Shown: positions 31,950 through 41,219, counted from the first letter of the stretch. The stretch: 64,000 nt of DNA from Paraburkholderia caffeinilytica (GCF_003368325.1 NZ_CP031467.1:3410001-3474000), one strand, 5' to 3'. Notes: generated by a model not told the origin, from the sequence alone. Program-made: numbers and translations.

Positions 31950-34159
31950 GCTTCGCGTCGATCAAATGGTATGTGGGCTACGCGGTCGCCCACTACTACC
32001 ACGGGCTCGAATACGTCGCGGCGCTGGTGGCGTTCGTCATCCTGCTGTCCAGCCTCGACGATCTGTTCATCGACCTCTGGTACTGGACCCGCACGCTCTA
32101 TCGCCGCTTCACCGTGCAGCGCGCCTACAAGCCGCTCACCAGCACGCAACTGTATCAGCGAGCCGAACAGCCGCTCGCGATCATGGTGCCGGCGTGGCAC
32201 GAGTACGACGTGGTCGCGGCGATGATCGAGGACATGGTGCGGGTGCTGGATTACCGCAACTATGTGGTGTTTGTCGGCACTTATCAGAACGACCCGCAGA
32301 CCATTGCCGAAGTCGAACGGATGCGCCGCCGTTATAAGCAGCTGCGTCGCGTGGAAGTGCCGCACGACGGTCCGACCTGCAAGGCCGACTGTCTGAACTG
32401 GGTGATCCAGGCGATTTTCAGGCACGAGCAGGAAGCCGGCATCGAGTTCGCGGGCGTCGTGCTGCACGATAGCGAAGACGTGCTGCATCCGGTCGAGCTG
32501 CGCTTCTTCAACTACCTGTTGCCGCGCAAGGACATGATCCAGTTGCCGGTGGCCTCGCTCGAGCGCAACTGGTTCGAACTCGTGGCCGGCACCTACATGG
32601 ACGAGTTCGCCGAATGGCACGCGAAGGATCTGGTGGTGCGCGAGAGCCTGGTGGGTTCGGTGCCGTCCGCGGGGGTGGGCACGTGCTTCTCGCGGCGCGC
32701 GCTGCTCGCGTTGATCGCCGAGACCGATAGCCAGCCGTTCAACACCGAAAGTCTGACCGAGGACTACGACGTGGGTGCGCGCCTGGGCAAGATGGGCATG
32801 CAGTCGATTTTTGCGCGCTTTCCTGTGCAATTCGCGACGCGCCGCAAGTCGTGGTTCGGCCTCGGCCGCGAGCGCGACATCACCGTGACGATGCCGCTCT
32901 GCGTGCGCGAATTTTTCCCCGATACGTTTCGCACCGCTTACCGGCAGCGTGCGCGCTGGACACTCGGCATCGGCTTGCAAGGGTGGAAGCAGACCGGCTG
33001 GAGCGGTTCGTTCGCCAATCGCTATCTGCTGTTCCGGGACCGCAAAGGCATCGTTACCGCGTTCGTCGGCATCATCGCGTATGGGCTCGTAATCCAGTTT
33101 CTGCTTTTTGCCGGCGCCGATCTGCTCGGCTGGATGCCGGAGTTGATTGCATCGCCATTCGCCGATTCGCCGTGGCTGCAAGCGCTGCTGTGGGCCAACG
33201 GCTGCGCGTTGCTGTTGCGCGTGGTGCAGCGAATCTATTTCGTGACCCTTTTGTACGGTTGGGAGCACGGCGTGCTGTCGGTGCCGCGCATGGTGGTGGG
33301 CAACTTCATCAACTTCATGGCTGTCTCGCGTGCGTGGAAGATGTTCCTCATGCACCTCGTGACCGGCAAGCGGCTCGCATGGGACAAGACCATGCATGAC
33401 TTCCCGTCCGCCGACGGCTTTAACAATCGCCGTCAGCGTCTGGGGGAGCTGCTGCTGTCGTGGCAAGCCATCGATCCGGACAAGCTCGAACAGGCGCTCG
33501 GCGAAAGCCATGCGCGTGAGGCGCCGCTCGGGCGCGTGCTGATGGCCAAGGGCTGGCTCGACGAGGAAACCCTCGCGGAAGCGATTGCCTTCCAGTCCGA
33601 CTTGCCGCGTGGCCGCGTGGCGCTCGAACGCATCAAGGACGACGCAGCGCGCCTGCCACTCGACGCGATCGTGCGCCACCGCGTGCTGCCGCAGGCCGAC
33701 GCCGCGGGTGGCCGCACGATTCTGCTGACCGCGAGTCCGCTCGCCGAACCGATGCTCGCGGAACTGAGCGCGCTGGTCGGGGGACCGGTCGCGCAGGAGA
33801 TCGTTCGTGAGGGCGAGATCGCCGCGGGACTGCGCGTGTTGCGCGGCGTCGGGGTCGCGGCGCCGGCGGCCGAGGGCGAGCAGGCGGGCACGGTGGAAGG
33901 TGCGTCGGCGGGCGCGTCGTCGGCCGGCGGCGCCGAGCCTGTGCCGGTACGCAGCGTGCCGCTGATCGGCGATCTGCTGATCGAGTATGGCCACGTGCGC
34001 CGCGAGGCTTTCGAAGCGGCGATGCAGGATTACCGCCCGGACCGCCATGGCCGGATCGGCGACTACATGGTGGCGCGCGGCGTGATCTCGCGTGCCGCAC
34101 TCGAGAACGTAATCCAGCAACAGCGCCGTCTTCAGGGCGCTCTGGCGGCATCCGAATGA
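31946..34159 (+). CDS. nfrB: NfrB-like inner-membrane glycosyltransferase with c-di-GMP-type modules
   Basis: A 737-residue family 2 glycosyltransferase in the inner membrane. Catalytic motifs: LHDSEDVLHP (metal-binding), TEDYDVG and QRARWTLGIG (QxxRW). Membrane segments flank the catalytic domain (YVAALVAFVILLSSLDDLFI and several after residue 370). The C-terminus carries two tandem GSPII_E-N/MshEN-like modules, residues about 498-550 (RLGELLL, PLGRVLMAKGWL, AIAFQ) and 672-727 (PLIGDLLIEYG, RIGDYMVARGVI, VIQQQ). E. coli NfrB has one such region and is activated by c-di-GMP. The start is GTG 31946, overlapping the upstream stop; nfrA starts within its last codon. Confidence 0.92.
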   Translation: MSFASIKWYVGYAVAHYYHGLEYVAALVAFVILLSSLDDLFIDLWYWTRTLYRRFTVQRAYKPLTSTQLYQRAEQPLAIMVPAWHEYDVVAAMIEDMVRVLDYRNYVVFVGTYQNDPQTIAEVERMRRRYKQLRRVEVPHDGPTCKADCLNWVIQAIFRHEQEAGIEFAGVVLHDSEDVLHPVELRFFNYLLPRKDMIQLPVASLERNWFELVAGTYMDEFAEWHAKDLVVRESLVGSVPSAGVGTCFSRRALLALIAETDSQPFNTESLTEDYDVGARLGKMGMQSIFARFPVQFATRRKSWFGLGRERDITVTMPLCVREFFPDTFRTAYRQRARWTLGIGLQGWKQTGWSGSFANRYLLFRDRKGIVTAFVGIIAYGLVIQFLLFAGADLLGWMPELIASPFADSPWLQALLWANGCALLLRVVQRIYFVTLLYGWEHGVLSVPRMVVGNFINFMAVSRAWKMFLMHLVTGKRLAWDKTMHDFPSADGFNNRRQRLGELLLSWQAIDPDKLEQALGESHAREAPLGRVLMAKGWLDEETLAEAIAFQSDLPRGRVALERIKDDAARLPLDAIVRHRVLPQADAAGGRTILLTASPLAEPMLAELSALVGGPVAQEIVREGEIAAGLRVLRGVGVAAPAAEGEQAGTVEGASAGASSAGGAEPVPVRSVPLIGDLLIEYGHVRREAFEAAMQDYRPDRHGRIGDYMVARGVISRAALENVIQQQRRLQGALAASE

Positions 34160-37008
34160 GCGATTCTTTTTTTACCCGGCGTGCGTGGATGGTGCACGCT
34201 TCTTTGGCGGCTTCGGCTTCAACGGCCGTTTCCGCTTCAGGGGGCGCTACGACCACGGCTTCCGCTTACCCGTGCGCTGCAACTACGACTTCGATTACGG
34301 CTTCCGCTTACCGGTGCGCTGCAACTACGGCTTCGATTGCGGCTTCCGCTTACCGGTGTACTGCAACTACGACTTCGATTACGGCGGCCGCTTCCGGGTG
34401 CGACGCAACCAGGACTTCGACTACGGTGTCTGCATTGACGCTGCGTACCATCGCGGCCATGGTGGCCGGCGCGTTGTGCTTGAGCAGCGCAGCGGCGTAT
34501 GCGCAGAGCACGGCGGCCGCACCTCAGCCGGTCCCATCCGAACACAATGCGTTGCCGTTGAGCGGCGCCGCCTATCGGGTGGCGCAGGAAGCGTACGCCG
34601 CCTATGGACGCGGCGACTACACCGGTGCGATCACGCGGGTGCGCGAGGCGATTCGCCAACGCCCCGATGTCGTGTCGTTGCGGGTGCTGCTCGCCAACGC
34701 ACTCGCCGCGCTTCGCCGTTATAGCGAAGCAAGCCGCTCGCTCGGCGACGCGATCGCGCAGATCGGCCGCGATCCGGCGCTGGTCTCGCGTCGCAAGCAG
34801 ATCGACGCGCTGAACGTGTCGACCCGCGCGGTCGCACGCGCCGGCCGCCAGCAGCCGGGCAACCCGGACGCGCTGACCGGCGCGGCCTTGAAGGTCGCAC
34901 AGCAGGCCTACAAGGCATATGCGGCGCAGGATTTTTCGGCCACCGTCAGGTATGCGAACGAAGCGATCTCGCTGCGTCCCGACCTGCTGCGCCTGCGCTT
35001 GTTGCTGATCGACGCGGCGAGCGCGGCGGGTCAGGACACCGAGGCGTGGAACGCCGATCTCGATGCCATCCAACGTTTCGGCGACAACGACGAACTGCGC
35101 GTGAGACGCAGCTTCATCGGCGGCCGTCTGGCGCCGAAGTCGTCCGGCGAGTCGTTTGCGGCGCGCAGGAAGGGCGACTACGTAGAGGCCGTTGCGCTCG
35201 CGCGTGAGGCAGTCGCCTATGCGCCGGATCGGGCCGGCTACCGCATCCAGCTGATCGATGCGCTGTTCGCCGCCAACGATCTGGCGGGCGTGCAAGCGGC
35301 GGCAAGCGCCGCTATCGCCGCCGACGATACGGACATCATGCCGCTCACGCTGCGTGGCTACACGCGGGCCGCGCAGGGCAACAGCACCGACGCCGAGGCG
35401 GACTTCGCCAAAGCGCTGCATGCCAATGACATAACCCAGCGCAACCAGCGCGTGGCGCGCGTGATCATCGCCGACGTGTGGATCGCCGAAGGACAGCCGC
35501 AGCGCGCGCTCGATCTGCTCGCGCCGCTGAAGACGAATCGCGACGACACCGATCCGCCCATTGCGCTGCGCCGGTATCAGGCGCGGCAATTGTTGGCGCA
35601 TGGGGCGGTGGAGTCGAACGCTGCGAACGCAACCAACGCAACCAACGCAACCAACGCAACCAACGCAACCAACGCGACCAACGCGACCAACGCGACCAAC
35701 GCCGCAGTCGCCCCAATGTCTTCGCTGGATCCTGCCCGGCGCCCGGTGATCGACTGCGTAGTGGATCAGTTCGGCGCAAGCTGCGATGTCTATGCAGCCG
35801 ATCCGGGTTTCACCGCGGCGCGTGCCACGGCGAGCGCCGCCGCCGCGAACGACAAAGCCGGCGCGCTCGGCTATGCACGCGAAGCGGTCAGGGCAGCCCC
35901 GGACGATCCACAGCATCGCCTGGAACTGATCAATGCGCTGAGCACGGCCGGTGATGCCGCCGCCGCGACACGCGAAGCGCAAAAGATGGTCGATGCCGGC
36001 ATGCTCGACGCAATGCCCGACATGACGGCTGCCTATATCGCGCAACGCGCCGGCAGCAACAAGCTTGCATACCAACGCTTCAGCACGGCCGACAAGGCCG
36101 GCACCCTGCCGGCCGGCGCCGCTGCCGACGCAGGCTATGCAGCAGTCCACGCGCACCGCAATCGCGAAGCCGCGCAGTACTTCGAGCGCGCGATCGACGC
36201 GAGCACCAGGCCGACCGACGACACGCCGCCGGCGACACCGGCGCAACTGAACGAAATGCGCAGCGCGCACGCCGAGGCAACCCGCGACTGGGGCTTCGAC
36301 GCGTCGCTGAACTATCGCGGCGCGGGCATGCAGCCGGGCTACGCGTCGTCGCCGACGCCTGGGACGTCGAACAACTGGCAGGCCGGCGTGGAGGCCTACT
36401 GGCGTCCATTCGGCAGCCTCGGCGAGCGGATGTTCGAGCTCTACGCACGCGGCTATGAGAGTTTCGGCGTGAAGAACGGCGGCGCGAGCGGCATCGATAC
36501 CTTGCAGGCCACTGTCGGTGCGCGCGCCAAGCCGCTCTCGCAGATCGATGCGATCGTCGCCTTCGAACGGATCATTCCGATCGGCTCGCAGGCCAGGCCC
36601 GACTGGCTCGCGCGGCTCGCGTACTCGGGCGGCTATGGTATCGAGCGCCGGGTGGACGTGCCGTCATGGTGGACCGCGCAGATCTACGCCGAAACGGGTG
36701 CCTATCTGAACGCGGGATCGGTCTACGCGACCAGCAATCTCGAACTGGGCCGCACCTTCCGCATGGACCGTTACAGTCCGAAGTGGACCGTGTTCCCGTA
36801 TGCGGTGATCGGCGCGGACTACGACTCGAGCGTCGACCACAGCATTCCGCTCGGTGCGGGCGTCGGGATCTCGACGCGTTACTGGTTCCGCGACAGCAAA
36901 TACGACGCGCCGCGCTCGTATGTCGATCTGTCGGTGCAGTACCGCCTGAAGATCACCGGCGACGACCGTGCGCGCGGCGTGTTCTTTGGCGCGATCTACT
37001 CGTATTGA
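34156..37008 (+). CDS. nfrA: NfrA-like TPR and outer-membrane protein
   Basis: A 950-residue protein, close to the 990 of E. coli NfrA, the phage N4 adsorption receptor. It has a run of TPR hairpins (YRVAQEAYAAYGRGDYTGAI, KVAQQAYKAYAAQDFSATVR, EAVALAREAVAYAPDRAGY) and a C-terminal barrel-like domain ending DDRARGVFFGAIYSY. It likely exports or anchors the glycan made by NfrB. The ATG overlaps the nfrB stop. The first ~90 codons are odd: a Thr/Ala/Ser-rich stretch made of four 42-bp DNA repeats (34257-34424) precedes what looks like the real signal peptide (LTLRTIAAMVAGALCLSSAAAYAQ), so GTG 34425 is a possible true start. A block of eight Asn-Ala-Thr repeats occurs near residue 491. Confidence 0.88.
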   Translation: MSDSFFTRRAWMVHASLAASASTAVSASGGATTTASAYPCAATTTSITASAYRCAATTASIAASAYRCTATTTSITAAASGCDATRTSTTVSALTLRTIAAMVAGALCLSSAAAYAQSTAAAPQPVPSEHNALPLSGAAYRVAQEAYAAYGRGDYTGAITRVREAIRQRPDVVSLRVLLANALAALRRYSEASRSLGDAIAQIGRDPALVSRRKQIDALNVSTRAVARAGRQQPGNPDALTGAALKVAQQAYKAYAAQDFSATVRYANEAISLRPDLLRLRLLLIDAASAAGQDTEAWNADLDAIQRFGDNDELRVRRSFIGGRLAPKSSGESFAARRKGDYVEAVALAREAVAYAPDRAGYRIQLIDALFAANDLAGVQAAASAAIAADDTDIMPLTLRGYTRAAQGNSTDAEADFAKALHANDITQRNQRVARVIIADVWIAEGQPQRALDLLAPLKTNRDDTDPPIALRRYQARQLLAHGAVESNAANATNATNATNATNATNATNATNATNAAVAPMSSLDPARRPVIDCVVDQFGASCDVYAADPGFTAARATASAAAANDKAGALGYAREAVRAAPDDPQHRLELINALSTAGDAAAATREAQKMVDAGMLDAMPDMTAAYIAQRAGSNKLAYQRFSTADKAGTLPAGAAADAGYAAVHAHRNREAAQYFERAIDASTRPTDDTPPATPAQLNEMRSAHAEATRDWGFDASLNYRGAGMQPGYASSPTPGTSNNWQAGVEAYWRPFGSLGERMFELYARGYESFGVKNGGASGIDTLQATVGARAKPLSQIDAIVAFERIIPIGSQARPDWLARLAYSGGYGIERRVDVPSWWTAQIYAETGAYLNAGSVYATSNLELGRTFRMDRYSPKWTVFPYAVIGADYDSSVDHSIPLGAGVGISTRYWFRDSKYDAPRSYVDLSVQYRLKITGDDRARGVFFGAIYSY
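34257..34424 (+). repeat. Four tandem 42-bp repeats at the 5' end of nfrA
   Basis: Units start at 34257, 34299, 34341 and 34383. The first three differ at only a few positions; the fourth is more diverged. Each begins GGCTTCCGCTTACC or a variant and contains TGCAACTACG. The length is a multiple of three, so copy number can change without a frameshift. Confidence 0.9.
35626..35697 (+). repeat. Eight tandem 9-bp repeats encoding Asn-Ala-Thr
   Basis: AACGCAACC is repeated five times and AACGCGACC three times, in the reading frame of nfrA (Asn-Ala-Thr). It separates two blocks of TPR-like sequence and probably forms a flexible linker. Confidence 0.95.
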
Positions 37009-37078
37009 CTCCGGATGGATCGCGTGCAACTTGCTCAGGATTATCGTGACGTTCATCTCAAAGCACAGCGCCGGCACA

Positions 37079-37978
37079 ATGCGTAATTCGTACGAGGTTC
37101 AGACCCGGGGGGGCGAGCCGGCTTCGCCACGCCGTCGCGCGTTGCTCGCGGCGAGCGCGTGCGCGGCGCTCGTGTACGGCTGCTCGGCGCCAGGTTCGGG
37201 CGACGCCGGCGCGTTGGCGCAGGGCGTGGTCTGGCAGCCCGACGACGATCATGTCGACCCGCACGGCGACTGGAACCGCCTCGGCGTGACGGATCTGCTG
37301 GTGCAATGGACGGCGGTGGACGGCACGTCGTTTCTGCCCGGCACCGACATGCAAACGGCTCGACGTCTGCCGGACTGGACGCGGATTGCCGGCGAACCGT
37401 GGGCGCGCACTGTGATCGTCGGTCTCGCCGGACGTTTCGACGAACCCACGGCGCGTGCGCAGGCGGCGCGACTGGTCGAGCAATCGAAGCAACTGGCGGC
37501 CGTGCGTCCCGCGGTTCGCATCGATGGCTATTATTTTCCGGTTGAAGTCGATCCGACCTGGAAGGATGCCGCCGCGCTCGCGCCTTTGCTCGACACGCTG
37601 CCGCGACCGCTGTGGATCAGCGTCTACGACAACTCGAATATCGGCGGCGCCGCGCTGGCCGCGTGGCTGGACGGCTGGCTGCCGCACGATGTCGGCGTAT
37701 TTCTGCAGGATGGCTGCGGTGTCTATGCGCGTGGCCCGGCGGCCGCGCGCGAGTATGCGGATGCACTGGCGGCGCGGCTCGGCAAGGACCGCGTGCGGAT
37801 CATTGCCGAGGCATTCCGTCCCGCCCAGGGCGGCGCGTTCCGCGCGGCGACCGCTGCTGAACTGTTGCCGCAATTGCGCGCGTATCGCGGCTATAGGACC
37901 TATCTGTTCGACGGGCCGCACTATGTATCGGCGCAACTCGTGCAGGATCTGCTCGGCATGCAGCAGGTGCAGAAGTAG
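37079..37978 (+). CDS. ybcH: YbcH-like periplasmic lipoprotein of the nfr locus
   Basis: A 299-residue protein whose N-terminus has a twin-arginine-like RRR and a hydrophobic stretch ending LVYGCSAP, a likely lipobox with modified cysteine. The body (GVVWQP near the start, LLVQWTAVDG, IDGYYFPVEVDPTW, PLWISVYDNSN, GVFLQDGCGVYARG) resembles E. coli YbcH, the gene beside nfrA/nfrB there, and has the look of a TIM-barrel glycoside-hydrolase-like domain with acidic residues at strand ends. A role in trimming or processing the glycan is inferred from position. ATG 37079 lies 70 bases after nfrA; the frame is open further upstream into nfrA but without a plausible start. Confidence 0.78.
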   Translation: MRNSYEVQTRGGEPASPRRRALLAASACAALVYGCSAPGSGDAGALAQGVVWQPDDDHVDPHGDWNRLGVTDLLVQWTAVDGTSFLPGTDMQTARRLPDWTRIAGEPWARTVIVGLAGRFDEPTARAQAARLVEQSKQLAAVRPAVRIDGYYFPVEVDPTWKDAAALAPLLDTLPRPLWISVYDNSNIGGAALAAWLDGWLPHDVGVFLQDGCGVYARGPAAAREYADALAARLGKDRVRIIAEAFRPAQGGAFRAATAAELLPQLRAYRGYRTYLFDGPHYVSAQLVQDLLGMQQVQK

Positions 37979-37993
37979 GGCGCTCGCCGGCGA

Positions 37994-38632
37994 TCAGCGC
38001 AACTGCGTCACCGCCAGCAGCAACACCATGCTGCCGATCGCGCCGTCCAGCACGCGCCACGCCGTCGCGCGGCGAAACAGCGGCGCCAGCGCGCGGGCGC
38101 CATAACCCAGACCGATGAACCAGACGCCGCTCACCGCCATCGCGCCGAGCGCGAACGCCACTCGTGCGCCGTCCGGTTCGCGTGCGCCGGCCGTGCCGAT
38201 CAGCAGGAAGGTGTCGAGATACACGTGCGGATTGAGCCACGTGAAGGCCAACGTCATCAGGACGATCGGCATCGCACGTTGCACGGGTGCTGTCGCGCTC
38301 GTGCCTGGCGCTGTGCCGCCCGCATTGGCGTCCAGTACCGCATGACCCGGTCGCATCGCGCGGCGCAGCGCGTTGATGCCGAACCACGCCAGATAGGCGA
38401 GCCCCACATACAGCATCGCGTGGACGAACACCGGATAGCGTTCCACGAGAACCGACGCGCCACCGACGCCCGCGCCGATCAGGATGAAGTCCGACAGTGC
38501 ACACAGCGCGACGATCTTGCCGACGTGCGAGCGCATGATGCCCTGCCGAAGCACAAAGGCATTCTGCGCGCCGATCGTCACGATCAGCGACGCGCACAGG
38601 GCGGCACCGTGGGAAAAAGACAGCCAATTCAT
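37994..38632 (-). CDS. argO: ArgO/LysE-family amino-acid exporter
   Basis: A 212-residue inner-membrane exporter with about six membrane segments. The N-terminal LysE motif (GAALCASLIVTIGAQNAFVLRQG) is conserved, and TWLNPHVYLDTFLLIG is diagnostic. ArgO exports arginine (and the toxic analogue canavanine) under control of ArgP. The divergent gene across a 97-base spacer is argP, which strongly supports the name. A short hydrophilic loop (LDANAGGTAPGTSATAPVQR) sits between the two halves. The start ATG at 38632 has GGA 9 bases upstream. Confidence 0.93.
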   Translation of the reverse strand: MNWLSFSHGAALCASLIVTIGAQNAFVLRQGIMRSHVGKIVALCALSDFILIGAGVGGASVLVERYPVFVHAMLYVGLAYLAWFGINALRRAMRPGHAVLDANAGGTAPGTSATAPVQRAMPIVLMTLAFTWLNPHVYLDTFLLIGTAGAREPDGARVAFALGAMAVSGVWFIGLGYGARALAPLFRRATAWRVLDGAIGSMVLLLAVTQLR

Positions 38633-38729
38633 AATCGATCCAGTAGACGGGGAAAGCGAACGAGGCTAGTCTGCAGTTTTGTTGCTCGTAAGAGAAGCTA
38701 ATTTACTTAATGCCGATTAAGGAACGCTA

Positions 38730-39623
38730 ATGCTCGACTATGCGTTGCTCGACGCGCTGGCCGCCGTGGTGCGGCACGGCTCGTTCGACCGTGCAGCCAG
38801 CGAACTGAATGTGACGCCCTCAGCCGTCTCCCAGCGGGTCAAGCTGCTGGAGGAACGGGTGGGCAGCGTGCTCGTGAAGCGCGGTCAGCCATGTGTCGCA
38901 ACCACCTCGGGCGCGCTGTTGTGCCGTCATACCGAGCGCGTGCAATTGCTGGAAGCGGAACTGACCGGCCGGCTGCCGGCGCTGCCCGGCGCGCTGGTCG
39001 AACCGTGGCCGGCACTGCGTGTGGCCGTCAACGACGACAGCGTGGGCACCTGGTTCATCGACGCGGTGGCGCAGTTCTGCGTGGACCGGGAAATGCTGCT
39101 TGATCTCGTGATCGACGATCAGGACCACACGGCGCAGCGGATTCGCGACGGCAGCGTGCAAGGCGCGGTCACCACGCAAGCGGAGCCGGTGCAGGGCTGC
39201 CGCTCGACCCGCCTCGGGCGGATGCGTTATCTGGCGGTATGCACGCCGGCGTTCCGCGAGCGCCATTTTGCCGACGGCGTCACGCGCGAGTCATTGCGGC
39301 GCGCGCCGTGCGTCGATTTCAACCCGAAGGATCAATTGCAGAAACGCTTCATGCGCCGCATCACGCGGGCGGAACTGGATCCGCCGTTGCACTGGATTCC
39401 ACACGTCGCCGGTTTTTTGCGCGCCTGCGTGACGGGAATGGGCTGGGGCATGTGTCCCGAACGGATGATCGCGCCGCATCTGGCCAGCGGTGAGCTGGTC
39501 GACATGGCGCCCGGCAAGCATATCGACGTGGATCTTTACTGGCAGAGCTGGCGCCTGTCGATAGGCTGGCTCGACGATTTCGGCGCGATGCTGCGCAAGC
39601 GGGCAGCGGAGTTTCTCGATTGA
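38730..39623 (+). CDS. argP: ArgP-family LysR regulator
   Basis: A 297-residue LysR-type activator. The DNA-binding domain reads LLDALAAVVRHGSFDRAASE and TPSAVSQRVKLLEERVGSVL, and VVRHGSFDRAA...VTPSAVSQR is the ArgP/IciA signature. The effector domain shows the usual FMRRITRAELDPPLHWIPHV stretch. ArgP senses arginine and lysine and activates argO. It is divergent to argO across a 97-base AT-rich spacer (38633-38729), which must contain both promoters and the ArgP site. Length and context match the family well. Confidence 0.93.
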   Translation: MLDYALLDALAAVVRHGSFDRAASELNVTPSAVSQRVKLLEERVGSVLVKRGQPCVATTSGALLCRHTERVQLLEAELTGRLPALPGALVEPWPALRVAVNDDSVGTWFIDAVAQFCVDREMLLDLVIDDQDHTAQRIRDGSVQGAVTTQAEPVQGCRSTRLGRMRYLAVCTPAFRERHFADGVTRESLRRAPCVDFNPKDQLQKRFMRRITRAELDPPLHWIPHVAGFLRACVTGMGWGMCPERMIAPHLASGELVDMAPGKHIDVDLYWQSWRLSIGWLDDFGAMLRKRAAEFLD

Positions 39624-39672
39624 CGGCCGCGCGGACGGCGTTTCTGCAGGACGCCACCCGCGCTCGCCAATT

Positions 39673-41073
39673 TCAGTGCAGCCGGATCACCGGATGCACG
39701 CGCCGGCGCAACCAGTGGCTCGCCGAATCGAGCGCCATGCGTGCGAAACCGGTCAACGTCATCACGTGACGGCGATAGATCAGCTTGTAGACGGCGGTCG
39801 CCAGCCAGCCGTCGACGAACACCGGCTGCGTCAGCAGGCTGTTGCTCAGGCTGCCGATCGTGCCTTCGCGGCCGAAGCCGACTAACGTGCCGGCATCGCG
39901 ATAGACGAACTCCGGCAAGGGCTCACCTTCGATCCTGCACTTCAGCGCACGCGCCAGAAACAGCGCCTGTTGATGCGCGACTTGTGCGCGCGGCGCAAGA
40001 AATGCGTCCGCGTTTTCAGAAGAGGGGCAGGCCGCGCAGTCGCCGAGTCCGAATATGTTCGCGTCGTTCGTGCATTGCAGTGTGCGGTTCACCTGCATCT
40101 GTGCATTGCGATTCACCGCGATACCGTCCAGCGTGCGCAACACCGGCGGCCCGGCGATGCCGGCGGTCCAGATCGCGATGTCGCTGGCGAGCGGCGCGCC
40201 TGCGTTGGTCAGCACGGCATCGGCGCGCACTTCGGTGACGCGCGTGGCGTTCAACACGTCGACACCGAGACTGCCGAGCATCTTGTGCGCCCGCGCCGAG
40301 ATCGTTTCGGACAATGCGGGCAGCACGCGCTCGCCGCTTTCGATCAGACGGATGCGGAAATCACGCACGGGGTCGAGTGAAAACTGGCTATAGCGGTTCA
40401 GCAGGCGCACCGTATCGCGCAACGCAGCGGCGAGTTCAACGCCCGTCGCTCCAGCGCCGATGATGTTGATCGATACCGGCGTGTCGGCTTGCGCGGTTCG
40501 CGCGCGGCGCGCATGGTTCGCCCGCAGACAGGCGTCGAGCAGCTTGCGGCGAAATGCTTCCGCATGCGCAACCGATTCGAGCGGCAACGCGTGTTCGGCG
40601 GCGCCGGGCACGCCGAAATATTGCGTGACGCTACCCATGGCCAGCACCAGCGTATCGAATGCAAGCTGCCGTGACGGCAGAATTTCGCGGCCGTCAGCAT
40701 CGTGGAGCGCATTCAGTGTGATGTGCCGGTTCGTACGATCGAGCGCGGCGAGTTCACCCTGTTCGAATTCGAAACCATGCCGTTGCGCCTGCACCGCATA
40801 TTGCAGTTGGTGTGTGGCCGGATCGAGCTGGCCCGACGCGGCTTCATGCAGCAAGGGCTTCCAGAAATGCGTTGGCCAGCGATCCACCAGCACGATCTGT
40901 GCGAGCCCGGCGCGTCCCAGCGTTTCCGACAACCGCGTGGCGAGCCCAAGGCCGCCGACTCCGCCGCCGACGATCACGACGCGATGCGCCGCCGCTTGCG
41001 CTGCTTGTGTCTTTTGCTGCCGTTGCTGCCTGCGTTGCGCGGTAGAGGTTCCCTGCTGATCGATCGCTGCCAT
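39673..41073 (-). CDS. ndh: Type II NADH dehydrogenase-like flavoprotein
   Basis: A 466-residue FAD enzyme. A glutamine-rich leader of about 30 residues (QRRQQRQQKTQAAQ) precedes the FAD-binding site VVIVGGGVGGLGLATRLSET. WKPLLHEAASGQLDP and the second dinucleotide site NIIGAGATGVELAAALRDTV (NADH) follow, then FGLGDCAACPS for the flavin. NDH-2 enzymes pass electrons from NADH to quinone at the inner membrane without pumping protons. The C-terminal region (WLATAVYKLIYRRHVMTLTG) would be the amphipathic membrane anchor. AGGAGG lies 9 bases before the ATG at 41073. It is convergent with argP. Confidence 0.9.
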   Translation of the reverse strand: MAAIDQQGTSTAQRRQQRQQKTQAAQAAAHRVVIVGGGVGGLGLATRLSETLGRAGLAQIVLVDRWPTHFWKPLLHEAASGQLDPATHQLQYAVQAQRHGFEFEQGELAALDRTNRHITLNALHDADGREILPSRQLAFDTLVLAMGSVTQYFGVPGAAEHALPLESVAHAEAFRRKLLDACLRANHARRARTAQADTPVSINIIGAGATGVELAAALRDTVRLLNRYSQFSLDPVRDFRIRLIESGERVLPALSETISARAHKMLGSLGVDVLNATRVTEVRADAVLTNAGAPLASDIAIWTAGIAGPPVLRTLDGIAVNRNAQMQVNRTLQCTNDANIFGLGDCAACPSSENADAFLAPRAQVAHQQALFLARALKCRIEGEPLPEFVYRDAGTLVGFGREGTIGSLSNSLLTQPVFVDGWLATAVYKLIYRRHVMTLTGFARMALDSASHWLRRRVHPVIRLH

Positions 41074-41219
41074 GATCCGTATCCTCCTGAAGTTATTCGT
41101 GCTGAGCCGGTGAAGGCATTTCGGGGCTATGTCCGATATTCACCGGCCCCATCTGTCAGGGCCAGTATAGAATCGGCAGAAACCGCAGCACAATTTAATG
41201 TTTATGCACGATATATAGG

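Noticed and set aside
34185..34724. Alternative frame in the nfrA repeat region with aromatic/Arg repeats
   Set aside because: It ends inside the TPR part of nfrA and has no binding site; kept only as a note on the repeat origin.
37800..38627. Long minus-strand frame overlapping argO
   Set aside because: Shadow frame of argO; the argO frame has the LysE motifs and membrane segments.
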